From NCBI GenBank assembly GCA_025210795.1, contig JAOAQZ010000042.1:1-64000 (forward strand): a stretch of DNA of 64,000 bases. The letters are read 5' to 3'. A program made the position numbers and the translations under genes. This DNA is from Cohaesibacter sp. GTDB taxonomy: Bacteria > Pseudomonadota > Alphaproteobacteria > Rhizobiales > Cohaesibacteraceae. Under the pieces are notes generated by a model that did not search any database, was not told the DNA's origin, and saw only the letters and a program-made list of their open reading frames with translations. Below are positions 9,432-17,761 of this stretch, in pieces. Each line of letters begins with the position of its first letter. The first letter of the stretch is position 1.

Positions 9432-10619
9432 TTATGCAGCATCCGTCATGCTTTTTGACTTCGTCGTTAACAAAGAGCTAAGATTGGAACGGTTGCGAAG
9501 GCAATGCAAATATTGATCCATGATTGTGCGGTTCATCATATCCAGCGAGAAGGTCTGCTCTACGGATTGAACAAGCTGGCGAGCTTGGGCAAGGGCAAGA
9601 TCGGGGCTGGCAAGTTTCTCGCCCATGGCAAGGCTTAGGGCCTTGGCATTATCGGCAGGAACAAGCTGATTGGCATGTTCTGCGAAAATTTCAGGAATGC
9701 CGCCCACGCGAGTGGCAATAAGCGGCTTGTGCGCGCCAATTGTCTCCAGCACGATATAGGGCAGGGATTCTGCCCGTGATGGCACCACAACGCAGCGGCT
9801 CTTGGCAAAGGCTTCAGCCGCGGGCATGGGTGCGGAGAAAGAAATATAGTCACCAAGGCCGTAATTGGCGACCATCTGATGATATTTCTGCTCATCTTCA
9901 CCTGCGCCAACAATCAAAGCGGTCGGGTGCTTGCCGTCATCATGAAGCATCTTGATAGCGTCAATGAACAGATCTGGGCCCTTAAGATCCCGCAGTTGGC
10001 CAATCATCAAAAAATCAGCAGCATCATCACTTGCCTCAATCGGCGTAAATTCTGCAGGTCTTAAGCCGTTATAGGCAAGACACCAAGCTGTATTGGGTTG
10101 CCCCACTTTGGAGGAGTAAGAGCGCATCTCATATTCTGAGACGAAAACAAGGGAATCGGTAAGTTGTTCCAAAAGCCTCTCTAGAGCAAAGAAAATCCGC
10201 CCTTTAAGGCTTTTCTTGTCATAATGCAGGCTGCCTCCATGGGGGCAGTAAAGCCGCACTGGCTTGCTGGCAAGGCAGCTGGCAACGCTGCGTCCCAGTG
10301 CACCGCCTTTGGCGCCATGGGTGTGCACGACGTCCGGCTTCATGGCAGACAGTGCCTTATACATGCGTGCAAAGGCAATGAGATCGCCGGGCCAGATAGT
10401 GCGCTTGATAGGAAATTTATGAACACCCAAGGTCAGGGCTGCAGCCTCAGTTTGAATTTTTGCCTCTTCAAAAGGGCTGCAGGTCTCACTGTCAAGAATG
10501 AGGCCAACATCGTGACCTTCCAAATGCTGTTGGTGAGCTAAATCCAGAATATGCCGAAAAATCCCACCAAATGGGGAGCGAACACAATGAACAATGCGCA
10601 ACTTTTCAGCATTTGCCAT
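9432..10619 (-). CDS. Glycosyltransferase family 4 protein
   Basis: A 395-residue GT-B fold retaining glycosyltransferase, probably adding a sugar to the lipid-linked repeat unit on the cytoplasmic face. The N-terminal acceptor domain has the glycine-rich opening SPFGGIFRHILDLA, and VVHTHGAKGG follows at about 95. The donor domain contains FLMIGQLRDLKGPDLFIDA near residue 230, and the GT4 EX7E motif appears as ESLPYIVLE, with VGGIPEI downstream. It lies 88 bases upstream of the phosphotransferase and 47 bases downstream of the Wza gene on the same strand, so a common transcript is likely. Donor and acceptor sugars cannot be inferred. Confidence 0.9.
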   Translation of the reverse strand: MANAEKLRIVHCVRSPFGGIFRHILDLAHQQHLEGHDVGLILDSETCSPFEEAKIQTEAAALTLGVHKFPIKRTIWPGDLIAFARMYKALSAMKPDVVHTHGAKGGALGRSVASCLASKPVRLYCPHGGSLHYDKKSLKGRIFFALERLLEQLTDSLVFVSEYEMRSYSSKVGQPNTAWCLAYNGLRPAEFTPIEASDDAADFLMIGQLRDLKGPDLFIDAIKMLHDDGKHPTALIVGAGEDEQKYHQMVANYGLGDYISFSAPMPAAEAFAKSRCVVVPSRAESLPYIVLETIGAHKPLIATRVGGIPEIFAEHANQLVPADNAKALSLAMGEKLASPDLALAQARQLVQSVEQTFSLDMMNRTIMDQYLHCLRNRSNLSSLLTTKSKSMTDAA

Positions 10620-10666
10620 GCCAGTCTCCTGTCGTGGCCGGTACCAAGTCTTGTCTCAAGTGATGT

Positions 10667-11224
10667 TTAGAACAGGCGCTCTTTTACATAGATAGTGTCG
10701 CCCGGGCGTACCGGATCTGTCAATCCTACGCGCCCGGTTATGATTTTACCGTTAATTTGGCGCGTTATATCAACATAGCGTTGTTTCGCGCGCGGAGTAA
10801 AACCGCCCGCAATGGCGATGGCTGTTTGAACGGTCATGCCGGTAACATAGCCATATTGGCCTGCATTTGTGACCTCGCCCATAATAAAGAAGGGGCGATA
10901 TTGGGCAATCTCGACCGAGACGTCAGGATCTCTGACAAAACCGTTTTGCAGACGACCAGCAATTTCAGAGGCAAGCTCAGATGTCTGGCGACCGCGAGCA
11001 ACCACATTGCCAATCAGAGGAACAGAGATGTAGCCCGATTGATCAACGGTATATTCGTTATTGAGATTGTCCTGATCAAAAACGATCACCCGAACGCGAT
11101 CGCCTGAATCCAGCTGGTAAGGCCCGATCAGCGATTTGTGGAACGCATCCCCAGCCGGACGGTAGCTAGAACAGCCTGTTATTGCAAAGGCAACAGCAAG
11201 AAGAAGGATAACTCGAATAATCAT
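10667..11224 (-). CDS. Polysaccharide export lipoprotein (Wza/ExoF-type OMA protein)
   Basis: A 185-residue outer-membrane polysaccharide export protein. The N-terminus is a lipoprotein signal: a hydrophobic core, then ITGCSS with the acylated Cys at residue 18. The Poly_export domain follows (LDSGDRVRVIVFDQ, YTVDQSGYISVPLIGNV), then an SLBB-type repeat (FFIMGEVTNAGQYGYVTG, AIAIAGGFTPRAKQ). It ends DTIYVKERLF, so it is the short form lacking the C-terminal amphipathic barrel helix of E. coli Wza (about 380 residues), as is common in rhizobia. It is divergent from the co-polymerase gene across a 200-base region and heads the minus-strand operon with the glycosyltransferase. Confidence 0.93.
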   Translation of the reverse strand: MIIRVILLLAVAFAITGCSSYRPAGDAFHKSLIGPYQLDSGDRVRVIVFDQDNLNNEYTVDQSGYISVPLIGNVVARGRQTSELASEIAGRLQNGFVRDPDVSVEIAQYRPFFIMGEVTNAGQYGYVTGMTVQTAIAIAGGFTPRAKQRYVDITRQINGKIITGRVGLTDPVRPGDTIYVKERLF

Positions 11225-11431
11225 AATGGTCGACTCGCCTACAAAAACGTATCTATAGAAAACGGGATTTATAGTTAATGAAGCGTAAAATGAAGGTAGG
11301 AAAGTTGGTGAAAGCGAATTTGCTTTACGCTTCTTTTTTATAGGAAGGGACGCAAAATCGAACCGCTATTAACGCCTCGGTTACCATGTTTAGGCATAAA
11401 TGAGGTGTGATCTTAGCGGAGAAGATTGGCA
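11225..11431. promoter_or_regulatory. Divergent promoter region of the polysaccharide export genes
   Basis: The 207 bases between the Wza lipoprotein gene (minus) and the co-polymerase gene (plus) must carry both promoters. The region is AT-rich. The ribosome binding site GGAGAAG at 11418-11424 fixes the ATG at 11432 as the start on the plus strand. No clear palindrome was found. Confidence 0.5.
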
Positions 11432-13591
11432 ATGGAAAAGTCACGCGTAAGCCATCAAGACGAAGTTGAACTGGATCTTAAGGCCCTCCTTGGCTCTATG
11501 TATAAAGCCAAGTGGAAGCTTGCTGCGACCTCTATCTTGGTGGGGGCTGTGACCGGATTTCTGGTTATGTCCCAAGAGACCAATTATAGCGCTGATGCTC
11601 GCTTGCTGATTGCTCCGCAAGATGCAGGTTTTGCGCGCTCGTCGGTTGAGAATCCGGTTTCTGCTTCCTCCGCTGATGAAGCGATGTTTGCCAGTCAGGT
11701 TCAGATCCTGACAAGCCGGGACCTCGCCTCGCGGGTTATTGATGAGCTTAATATTATTGACGAAGCCGAGCTAAATGAAGGCTCCCTGGCTGCTGGAATC
11801 ACGGCCATGCTAGGGCTCGGGGGAGGCGGTAAGAATGCCAGAGATCGCGCCATTGAGAATTTTGCCAAACGCCTGACCGTTGAGGCCGTCGATCAGACCC
11901 GTGTCATCACAGTCCAATATAAGTCACTCAAACAGGGTTTGTCGGCCAAGGTGGTGAATGCGGTTGTGGCTGATTACCAGCAATTGCAGCGCAATGCCAA
12001 AGTGGAAAATACCAAAGACGCAACACGCTTGCTGGAGACCGAAATTAGCAAGTTGCGCGAACGGGTTAAAGAAGCTGAATCCAAGGTTGAAAGCTATCGT
12101 GCAGGCTCCGATCTGTTGCAGGTAACAGGCGAGGGGACCGATACTCTCGTCGATCAAAGATTGTCAGATGCCAATGCCCAGCTTACGCGCGTACGTGCTG
12201 AAAAAACCGAGGCGCAGGCACGGGCGCGCCGCGTAAGGTCACTGCTGAAAGAAGGCATCTCCGCTGAAAGTGCAGCAGAAGTCTCTTCCAATCCCCTTAT
12301 TCAGCGCCTTAAAGAGCAATTGCTAGCCCAACAAGGCGAGATTGCGGAACTGTCAGCGACTTTGCTGCCAGCGCATCCCAGTATTCGTGCGCTTAAAACA
12401 CAGGTTGTGCAGACCAAAAATTCTATCCGCGCCGAGGTTCGCAATATTCTGCAAGGTCTTGAAAATGATGCTCGTATCGCCGCTGCTCGCGAAAAAGGGC
12501 TGCTTCAGGATCTTAATCGCCTCAAGCTGGATGTTGCAGGTGCCAATGAACAGTCCATCAAGCTGCGCGCGCTAGAGCGTGAAGCCGCGGCACAGCGCCA
12601 GCTTCTTGAAAGCTTCCTTGCACGTTACCGTGAAGCTTTGTCTTTGCAAAATCCGGAATTTGTTTTGCCCGATGCTCGCATTATTGCCCGGGCAACAGTT
12701 CCTTCCGAGCCGGTGAAGAAAAATGTCGTGGCAAAAGCCATTGTCGGGGCGCTAGGGGCTTTCCTTATTGGTATTGTTCTCGTTGTTTTGCGTTCCTTCT
12801 TTACCGGCGAAGCCTTCCGTACTGTGAGCTATCAGGCCGAACTCCCTCGTGATGCAGCTGTTGGTCCACTTCAATCAGCACCAGCCTATTTAGCTGCTGG
12901 GCTTGATGCTGAGAAAACAGATCATCCTCAGGCAGCTGGTAATTGGTCACCTGATGCAGATGTAACGCGGATGGCCCCAGATTCTCAGCACGAAGCCAAT
13001 CAGGACGTTGTTTCAATTGCAGCAAAGGCAGCGCTTGAAACGCTCAAAAAAGGCCAGGCACGTATTGTCATGCTGGCTCCCGGCCAGACAGAAGAGCAGC
13101 CACTGACCTCCAAGCCGATTGCGCGAACCATTTCCAAGGCAGGAAAGAATGTTGTGCTGATTTCGCTCTCAGACGCCAAGCTGGCGGGCCGGGCAGATAT
13201 TGCTTGGGAAGGCTTGAGTGATCTGATTGACGGGGAGGCCTCCTATTCGCAGATTCTCTATCGCGATCGCTTGTCTCGTTGCCATCTGGTGCCAAGCGGC
13301 AGCCGTCAGCTCACAGCCGATGATTTCCGCTCTGAGAGCTTCCAGACCCTTCTGGCAGCATTGGGCGAGACCTATGATATCGTTCTGGTTGATACTGGAA
13401 GCTTTGGCGAGAACGACCATGTCGTTGAAGGCCTGACAAAAGGGGCCGAGGCTCTGGCTTTGGTTCTCACAGCCCAAGAAAGTGACGAAAGCGCCAGCGA
13501 GATTGGCCATTATCTCAAATCAATCGGCTTTGCAGATGTGGCCATCGTCATCACCGGTGAAGACGGGATTGATGCCCGAGACGTTGCCTAG
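11432..13591 (+). CDS. Wzz/GumC-type polysaccharide co-polymerase with degenerate BY-kinase domain
   Basis: An inner-membrane chain-length determinant. The N-terminal Wzz domain starts at residue about 15 (VELDLKALLGSMYKAKWK) with a first membrane helix at about 35-50; a long periplasmic coiled-coil region (about 190-400) includes the GNVR-like segment, and a second membrane helix lies near 430-450. The cytoplasmic domain (about 530-719) has the fold order of a bacterial tyrosine kinase, with a Walker-B-like DIVLVDTGSF near 650. Where Walker A should be it reads LAPGQTEEQPLTSKP, without GK(S/T), and there is no C-terminal tyrosine cluster. ATP-dependent autophosphorylation is therefore unlikely. 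I start it at ATG 11432 because GGAGAAG lies 7 bases upstream; a TTG six bases earlier is too close to it. A bidirectional terminator follows. Confidence 0.92.
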   Translation: MEKSRVSHQDEVELDLKALLGSMYKAKWKLAATSILVGAVTGFLVMSQETNYSADARLLIAPQDAGFARSSVENPVSASSADEAMFASQVQILTSRDLASRVIDELNIIDEAELNEGSLAAGITAMLGLGGGGKNARDRAIENFAKRLTVEAVDQTRVITVQYKSLKQGLSAKVVNAVVADYQQLQRNAKVENTKDATRLLETEISKLRERVKEAESKVESYRAGSDLLQVTGEGTDTLVDQRLSDANAQLTRVRAEKTEAQARARRVRSLLKEGISAESAAEVSSNPLIQRLKEQLLAQQGEIAELSATLLPAHPSIRALKTQVVQTKNSIRAEVRNILQGLENDARIAAAREKGLLQDLNRLKLDVAGANEQSIKLRALEREAAAQRQLLESFLARYREALSLQNPEFVLPDARIIARATVPSEPVKKNVVAKAIVGALGAFLIGIVLVVLRSFFTGEAFRTVSYQAELPRDAAVGPLQSAPAYLAAGLDAEKTDHPQAAGNWSPDADVTRMAPDSQHEANQDVVSIAAKAALETLKKGQARIVMLAPGQTEEQPLTSKPIARTISKAGKNVVLISLSDAKLAGRADIAWEGLSDLIDGEASYSQILYRDRLSRCHLVPSGSRQLTADDFRSESFQTLLAALGETYDIVLVDTGSFGENDHVVEGLTKGAEALALVLTAQESDESASEIGHYLKSIGFADVAIVITGEDGIDARDVA

Positions 13592-13613
13592 GCGCGGTAA
13601 ATGAATGAACACC

Positions 13614-13649
13614 AAAAGGCCCGGCTTGCAGGATCAAGCCGGGCCTTTT
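13614..13649. terminator. Bidirectional intrinsic terminator
   Basis: A perfect 15-bp stem (13614-13628 with 13635-13649) with A-run and T-run at its ends and a 6-base loop. It separates the convergent co-polymerase (plus) and CelD-like (minus) genes and can work on both strands. Confidence 0.93.
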
Positions 13650-13671
13650 GCGTTATAATTGTGAGATCAGT

Positions 13672-14862
13672 TCAAAGCTTTGCTTTGATCTTGCGGATGA
13701 CCTTAAATGCATTCCAAAGCGCTGGGTTTGAGCGGATCGTCCGCTTTACAATTGCCAAATATTTAGTTGCCGCAGCGCCTAATGTGCCCAAATGCGTGAG
13801 AGGCCTATGGATGGTGTAATAGTCAATACGGGTATCACACCAGATATGCTTATAGCGTTCATCGCCCATACCCAAATCAAAAAAGCGATCTCCAAGCGTG
13901 GCCCGATGGCGGATCATCTCACCCAGAAGCAACTCCCCTGCAGAAAGGCGGGGCAAATAGTCTTCGTCAAAACTGTTGAAATAGGCAGAGAAACAGCCAT
14001 TATGACTGCCTCCGGCATAGGTTGCGATAATGTTCCCACCAACTTCAAGGCCATAAAAATGAAGCGCTGCTGGGCCATCCAAGTGGTGCGTGCCAAGGGC
14101 TGTGATGAAATCTTGTGTCTCTTTCTCTCCAAAAACATCCTTGATGCCAAGTTTTTGAAATCGGCTTTGTTTTTGGTGATAAAAGGCACTGAGAAGAAGC
14201 CCATATTGAGCTGGGTCGGTTGTTTCTATCACCCGCCACTCGAGGCCTTCATTTTCAAGAAAACGATGCTGCCAGCGTTGTTTCTTGCGCATCCTTTTGC
14301 GTGATTTGTCTGAATAGACCGCATCGAACCCATTCGATAAATCAAGCCCGAAAGCTGGTGTCATGCCCATATGCTGGGCAAGAGAGCCGAAAATATGCCA
14401 GTGACGATCCCACAACATGGGATTGGCTTCCAGATTAATCAGATCGGCTCCAGATTGTTCCAAAATGCCAAAGAGTCGTTTGCCAAAAAGGCTATGAGCT
14501 TCCGTGTCGGTTAGCTTTTGCAACAGCGACGGGGTGAAAAGACCGAAGTTGAAGTTGCTATGTTTGCCGCCGGACCAACGAAGAACGGAGAGGAAAAAGT
14601 CTTGCGAAATGACAAAGGGTAAAAGAAAGGCCGGCTTGCCCCCTTCATACCCTATAACAATGTGCGGCGTGATCTTGCCATCATTTGCAAAACTGGAAAA
14701 CCATGCCTGTTGCCAGCCATATCGCTGATAGGTCGGGCCAATAGCAGTTTCTTCCAAGCGCAGCCAATCCTGCTCACAGTAATCAAGATTATCAAAAATC
14801 CTGATCTCCATGCCGGAAATCATAAAAGAAGAAAGAGGATCTTGGCCTGGCGATGCCAGCAT
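13672..14862 (-). CDS. GNAT-superfamily acyltransferase, CelD/BcsL type
   Basis: A protein of about 396 residues with two GNAT-like halves, matching the Acetyltransf_6 / CelD family (PF13480) that is common in alphaproteobacterial polysaccharide loci. Typical features are an early YQRYGWQQAWFSSF, the middle segment SRKRMRKKQRW, then LHFYGLEVGGNIIATYAGG, and the terminal FDLGMGDERYKHIWC. It probably transfers an acyl group to a sugar or cell-wall precursor; FemAB-like peptide transfer is the alternative. The start is put at ATG 14862 because GGAG stands 6 bases upstream. A TTG at 14877 extends the frame but has no better signal. It ends against a bidirectional terminator. Confidence 0.82.
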   Translation of the reverse strand: MLASPGQDPLSSFMISGMEIRIFDNLDYCEQDWLRLEETAIGPTYQRYGWQQAWFSSFANDGKITPHIVIGYEGGKPAFLLPFVISQDFFLSVLRWSGGKHSNFNFGLFTPSLLQKLTDTEAHSLFGKRLFGILEQSGADLINLEANPMLWDRHWHIFGSLAQHMGMTPAFGLDLSNGFDAVYSDKSRKRMRKKQRWQHRFLENEGLEWRVIETTDPAQYGLLLSAFYHQKQSRFQKLGIKDVFGEKETQDFITALGTHHLDGPAALHFYGLEVGGNIIATYAGGSHNGCFSAYFNSFDEDYLPRLSAGELLLGEMIRHRATLGDRFFDLGMGDERYKHIWCDTRIDYYTIHRPLTHLGTLGAAATKYLAIVKRTIRSNPALWNAFKVIRKIKAKL

Positions 14863-15035
14863 TGGGGACTCCAACAATAAAAAGCAGCAGAGGGCAGATA
14901 GTATGTCGCAATTTTATTTTAAATGGGGACTGTAAATGCTTTGCTGCTCATGGGATAAAGAATCACATAATGTGCGAGCATGGTTAAGCAAAAGTGTGAT
15001 TGCTCGTTTAAGATGTAAGACCCAAGGCCTATTGC

Positions 15036-16091
15036 ATGGATTTTCGCCGAACAGTGCAGCGCTCTGTCCTTGCCTTTATTGCAAATACAGGGCTAGAAAT
15101 CGCGTTTCGCCCCGTCCTTGGCGGGCGAGGGGCTATCCTTATGCTCCATCGCGTAAAGCCTGCACCTGGCTATGATTTTCAGCCCAATGCCCATTTGGAA
15201 ATCACCCCGCAATTCCTTGATGAATTGCTGGGACTGATGAGCGACTGGGGCTATGAGTGGGTCCACTTGCACGACATCCCCAAAGCGCTGGCCGATGGGG
15301 AAAGCCGAAAACGCTTTGCGGCTATCACTATGGATGATGGTTATAAGGATAATCTGGAAATTGCCGCCCCGATTTTCCAAAAGCACAAGGCACCCTATAC
15401 GGTCTTTTTGGTCCCCGGTTTCTTTGACGGCTTTGCCTTGCCGTGGTGGATCATCTCTGAAGAGGTGATCCGGGAAAATGCCAGCATTTCCTACCGCGAT
15501 GCCAAGGGTAGCGTGCAAGAGCTGGCCACCGGCAGTATGGCGGAAAAGCAGCAAGCGTATAAAGTCCTGGGTGACCTCTATCTGACGATGGATCAGGATC
15601 GGGTCTTTGATGCGCTCAAAGAATTGTGCGAGCTGAATGCAATTGATCCCTTTGCCATTTGCCAGCAGGCGTTCCTTTCGTGGGAAGATGTTAAGCGCAT
15701 GATAGCCGATCCGCTTTGTTCCATTGGCGGCCATACAGAATTGCATCCCTCTCTTGCTCGATTAAGCGATCAATCTGTTCGTAAGGAAATGGCCGCAGGC
15801 CTTGAGCAAATCGCCAAGCATGTGGGCGAGAAGCCGCGCGTTTTTGCTTATCCCTTTGGATTTAAAAGCACAGCAGGCAGTCGCGAATTCGAGATTGCCA
15901 AGGAACTGGGGCTTGATTGCGCGGTGACCACTCGTCCCGGGCTGATTTATGATCGCCATAAAGACTATCTGACAGCTTTGCCCCGCCTCTCGGTCAATGG
16001 CCTGTTTCAGGAACCACGTTATCTGAAAGCGCTTCTCTCGGGCCTGCCCTTTTTCCTTGCCAATGCTGGCAAGCGGGTGGATGTGGATTAG
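15036..16091 (+). CDS. Polysaccharide deacetylase family protein (NodB homology)
   Basis: A 351-residue carbohydrate esterase family 4-like protein. Metal-binding and catalytic positions are visible: D100-D101 in ITMDDGYKDN (motif 1) and H233/H237 in GGHTELHPSL (motif 2), with FAYPFG and TTRPGL later as motifs 3 and 5. It would remove N- or O-acetyl groups from a polysaccharide. There is no clear signal peptide, so it may act on lipid-linked intermediates on the cytoplasmic side or be exported atypically. It lies divergently from the CelD-like acyltransferase, 173 bases away, which suggests that acylation and deacylation of the same polymer are encoded side by side. Confidence 0.92.
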   Translation: MDFRRTVQRSVLAFIANTGLEIAFRPVLGGRGAILMLHRVKPAPGYDFQPNAHLEITPQFLDELLGLMSDWGYEWVHLHDIPKALADGESRKRFAAITMDDGYKDNLEIAAPIFQKHKAPYTVFLVPGFFDGFALPWWIISEEVIRENASISYRDAKGSVQELATGSMAEKQQAYKVLGDLYLTMDQDRVFDALKELCELNAIDPFAICQQAFLSWEDVKRMIADPLCSIGGHTELHPSLARLSDQSVRKEMAAGLEQIAKHVGEKPRVFAYPFGFKSTAGSREFEIAKELGLDCAVTTRPGLIYDRHKDYLTALPRLSVNGLFQEPRYLKALLSGLPFFLANAGKRVDVD

Positions 16092-16127
16092 AACGCGGCT
16101 ATTGCGCGGTATTTTTGGGTAAGGGGA

Positions 16128-16325
16128 CTACTTTTCCATCCAGCGGATGATGAGCCCTGCCGGAAAGACCCACAAAGCGCCTGTAATAATGAAAAACAGG
16201 ATCTGAACCCAGCCACTGGCCTTGGCCACGACAACGGCACCCAATGTCATGCCAATGGCGGCATAGACGACAATCAGGGTCACAAGGGCCAACATGCCAA
16301 AAAATTTGCGGGTCCGACGGGTCAT
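16128..16325 (-). CDS. DUF2842 small membrane protein
   Basis: A 65-residue protein with two membrane helices (about 10-32 and 38-58), a basic N-terminus (MTRRTRKFFG) and a C-terminal ALWVFPAGLIIRWME. This matches the DUF2842 family of alphaproteobacteria, found mostly near respiratory or housekeeping genes. Its function is unknown. It lies convergent with the deacetylase and divergent from the heme A synthase gene; the latter link is common for this family but may be only positional. Confidence 0.85.
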   Translation of the reverse strand: MTRRTRKFFGMLALVTLIVVYAAIGMTLGAVVVAKASGWVQILFFIITGALWVFPAGLIIRWMEK

Positions 16326-16581
16326 GAAAATCCTGCCTCAGCTTGGCTTTTTAAAGACGCGCTCCTCCTTTACCCCAGCAAGAGGGAGGAGAAAAGCCCA
16401 AACTGGTCATCAGGCCCAATTTGCTTTCCTTTGCCTGATGGCAATAGAGCAGGGGCCTTGCACAGAGCTTTGAAGGCTGTGCACCAAAATATCGGCCAAA
16501 GGATTGAAAATAGGTTTTTTTACTTGGTTCAGGCGGCAGATTGAGTAGCATGGCAGCACGGAACGAACAGAAAGACTGACT

Positions 16582-17655
16582 ATGACAGGCTCCATAACCC
16601 AAGAAGATCATTGGCAAGGATTAAGCGAAAAGGTGGTTGCGGCACGCCCCTATGTGCGCGGCTGGCTTTATTGCGTGGCTTTTCTGGTTTTTGCCATGGT
16701 GCTTGTGGGCGGTGCAACGCGCCTCACTGATTCCGGTCTGTCGATTACCGAATGGAAGCCGATCCATGGCGCGATTCCGCCCCTTAGCGTGGAAGCATGG
16801 CAAGAGGAGTTTGAAAAATACAAACAAATTCCGGAATATGAGCAAGTCAACAAAGGTATGTCTCTGGATGAGTTCAAAACCATCTTCTGGTGGGAATGGG
16901 GCCACCGCCAGTTGGGGCGCTTTATCGGGCTGGCTTTCTTCGTGCCTATGATGATTTTCTGGCTGTCTGGTCGCTTATCAAGGCCCATAAAACCGCGTGT
17001 TTTGATTCTCTTTGTCCTTGGCGGCCTGCAAGGGGCAATCGGCTGGTGGATGGTAGCCTCAGGCCTGTCGGAGCGGGTGGATGTCAGCCAATATCGCTTG
17101 GCCGTCCATCTCACGCTGGCCTGTGTGATCTTTGTTGCGCTTTTGTGGGTGGCACGGGGCTATCGCTCGGTTGATGAAGTGCCGGAATGTGTAAGCGCCG
17201 ATCGCCATCTCTGGCCCTTTGCCATAGTGCTTGGCCTGTTGCTTGTGCAGATATTCTTCGGCGCTTTGGTTGCTGGCACTCATGCTGGCAAAACCTATAA
17301 CACTTGGCCCCTGATGGATGGCAGTTTCATTCCAGATCTTATCTATGATTCTGTGCCTGCTTGGCTGTCTGCCTTTGAAGACCTGATGACCATCCAGTTC
17401 AATCACCGCATGATGGCCTATATCCTTTTGGCTGTTGGCCTTTTAGCGGCTCTGCGCCTGATGCGAGATGGCTTTGGTGCCTCGATGCGGGCGATGGTCA
17501 TCGCCTTTAAGGCCGGACTGGTTGTTCAGGTGATCCTGGGTATTTTGACTCTCTTGTTTGTTGTGCCCTTGGGATTGGCTCTCGCTCATCAGGCAGGGGC
17601 GATCTTCCTTCTGGCGGTCGCGACATTTCTGGTGCGCGATCTTAAAGACAATTGA
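16582..17655 (+). CDS. ctaA: Heme A synthase (Cox15/CtaA)
   Basis: Oxidises the C8 methyl of heme O to formyl, giving heme A for aa3-type cytochrome oxidase. The 357 residues contain eight predicted membrane helices in two four-helix repeats. Conserved segments include GGATRLTDSGLSITEWKPI with the family Glu, the helix-2 histidine in FWWEWGHRQLGR, the helix-4 histidine in LAVHLTLAC, TYNTWPLMDGSFIP, and the second-half histidines in QFNHRMMAY and LALAHQ. The absence of the paired loop cysteines of the Bacillus enzyme and the NTWPLMDG loop mark the proteobacterial/mitochondrial type. Monocistronic, ended by a bidirectional terminator. Confidence 0.96.
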   Translation: MTGSITQEDHWQGLSEKVVAARPYVRGWLYCVAFLVFAMVLVGGATRLTDSGLSITEWKPIHGAIPPLSVEAWQEEFEKYKQIPEYEQVNKGMSLDEFKTIFWWEWGHRQLGRFIGLAFFVPMMIFWLSGRLSRPIKPRVLILFVLGGLQGAIGWWMVASGLSERVDVSQYRLAVHLTLACVIFVALLWVARGYRSVDEVPECVSADRHLWPFAIVLGLLLVQIFFGALVAGTHAGKTYNTWPLMDGSFIPDLIYDSVPAWLSAFEDLMTIQFNHRMMAYILLAVGLLAALRLMRDGFGASMRAMVIAFKAGLVVQVILGILTLLFVVPLGLALAHQAGAIFLLAVATFLVRDLKDN

Positions 17656-17708
17656 TCGCGCGGAGCTGCAAGCAAAGTGGCTCAGCCCCAATGACATGAA
17701 GACACAAA

Positions 17709-17735
17709 AAAGGCCGGAGCTGATGTCCGGCCTTT
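17709..17735. terminator. Bidirectional intrinsic terminator between ctaA and metY
   Basis: A perfect 10-bp stem (AAAGGCCGGA 17709-17718 with 17726-17735) with a 7-base loop, flanked by an A-run on the left and T-rich sequence on the right, in the gap between convergent genes. Confidence 0.9.
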
Positions 17736-17761
17736 CTCTATGATGCTCTTTTGATTTCAGC

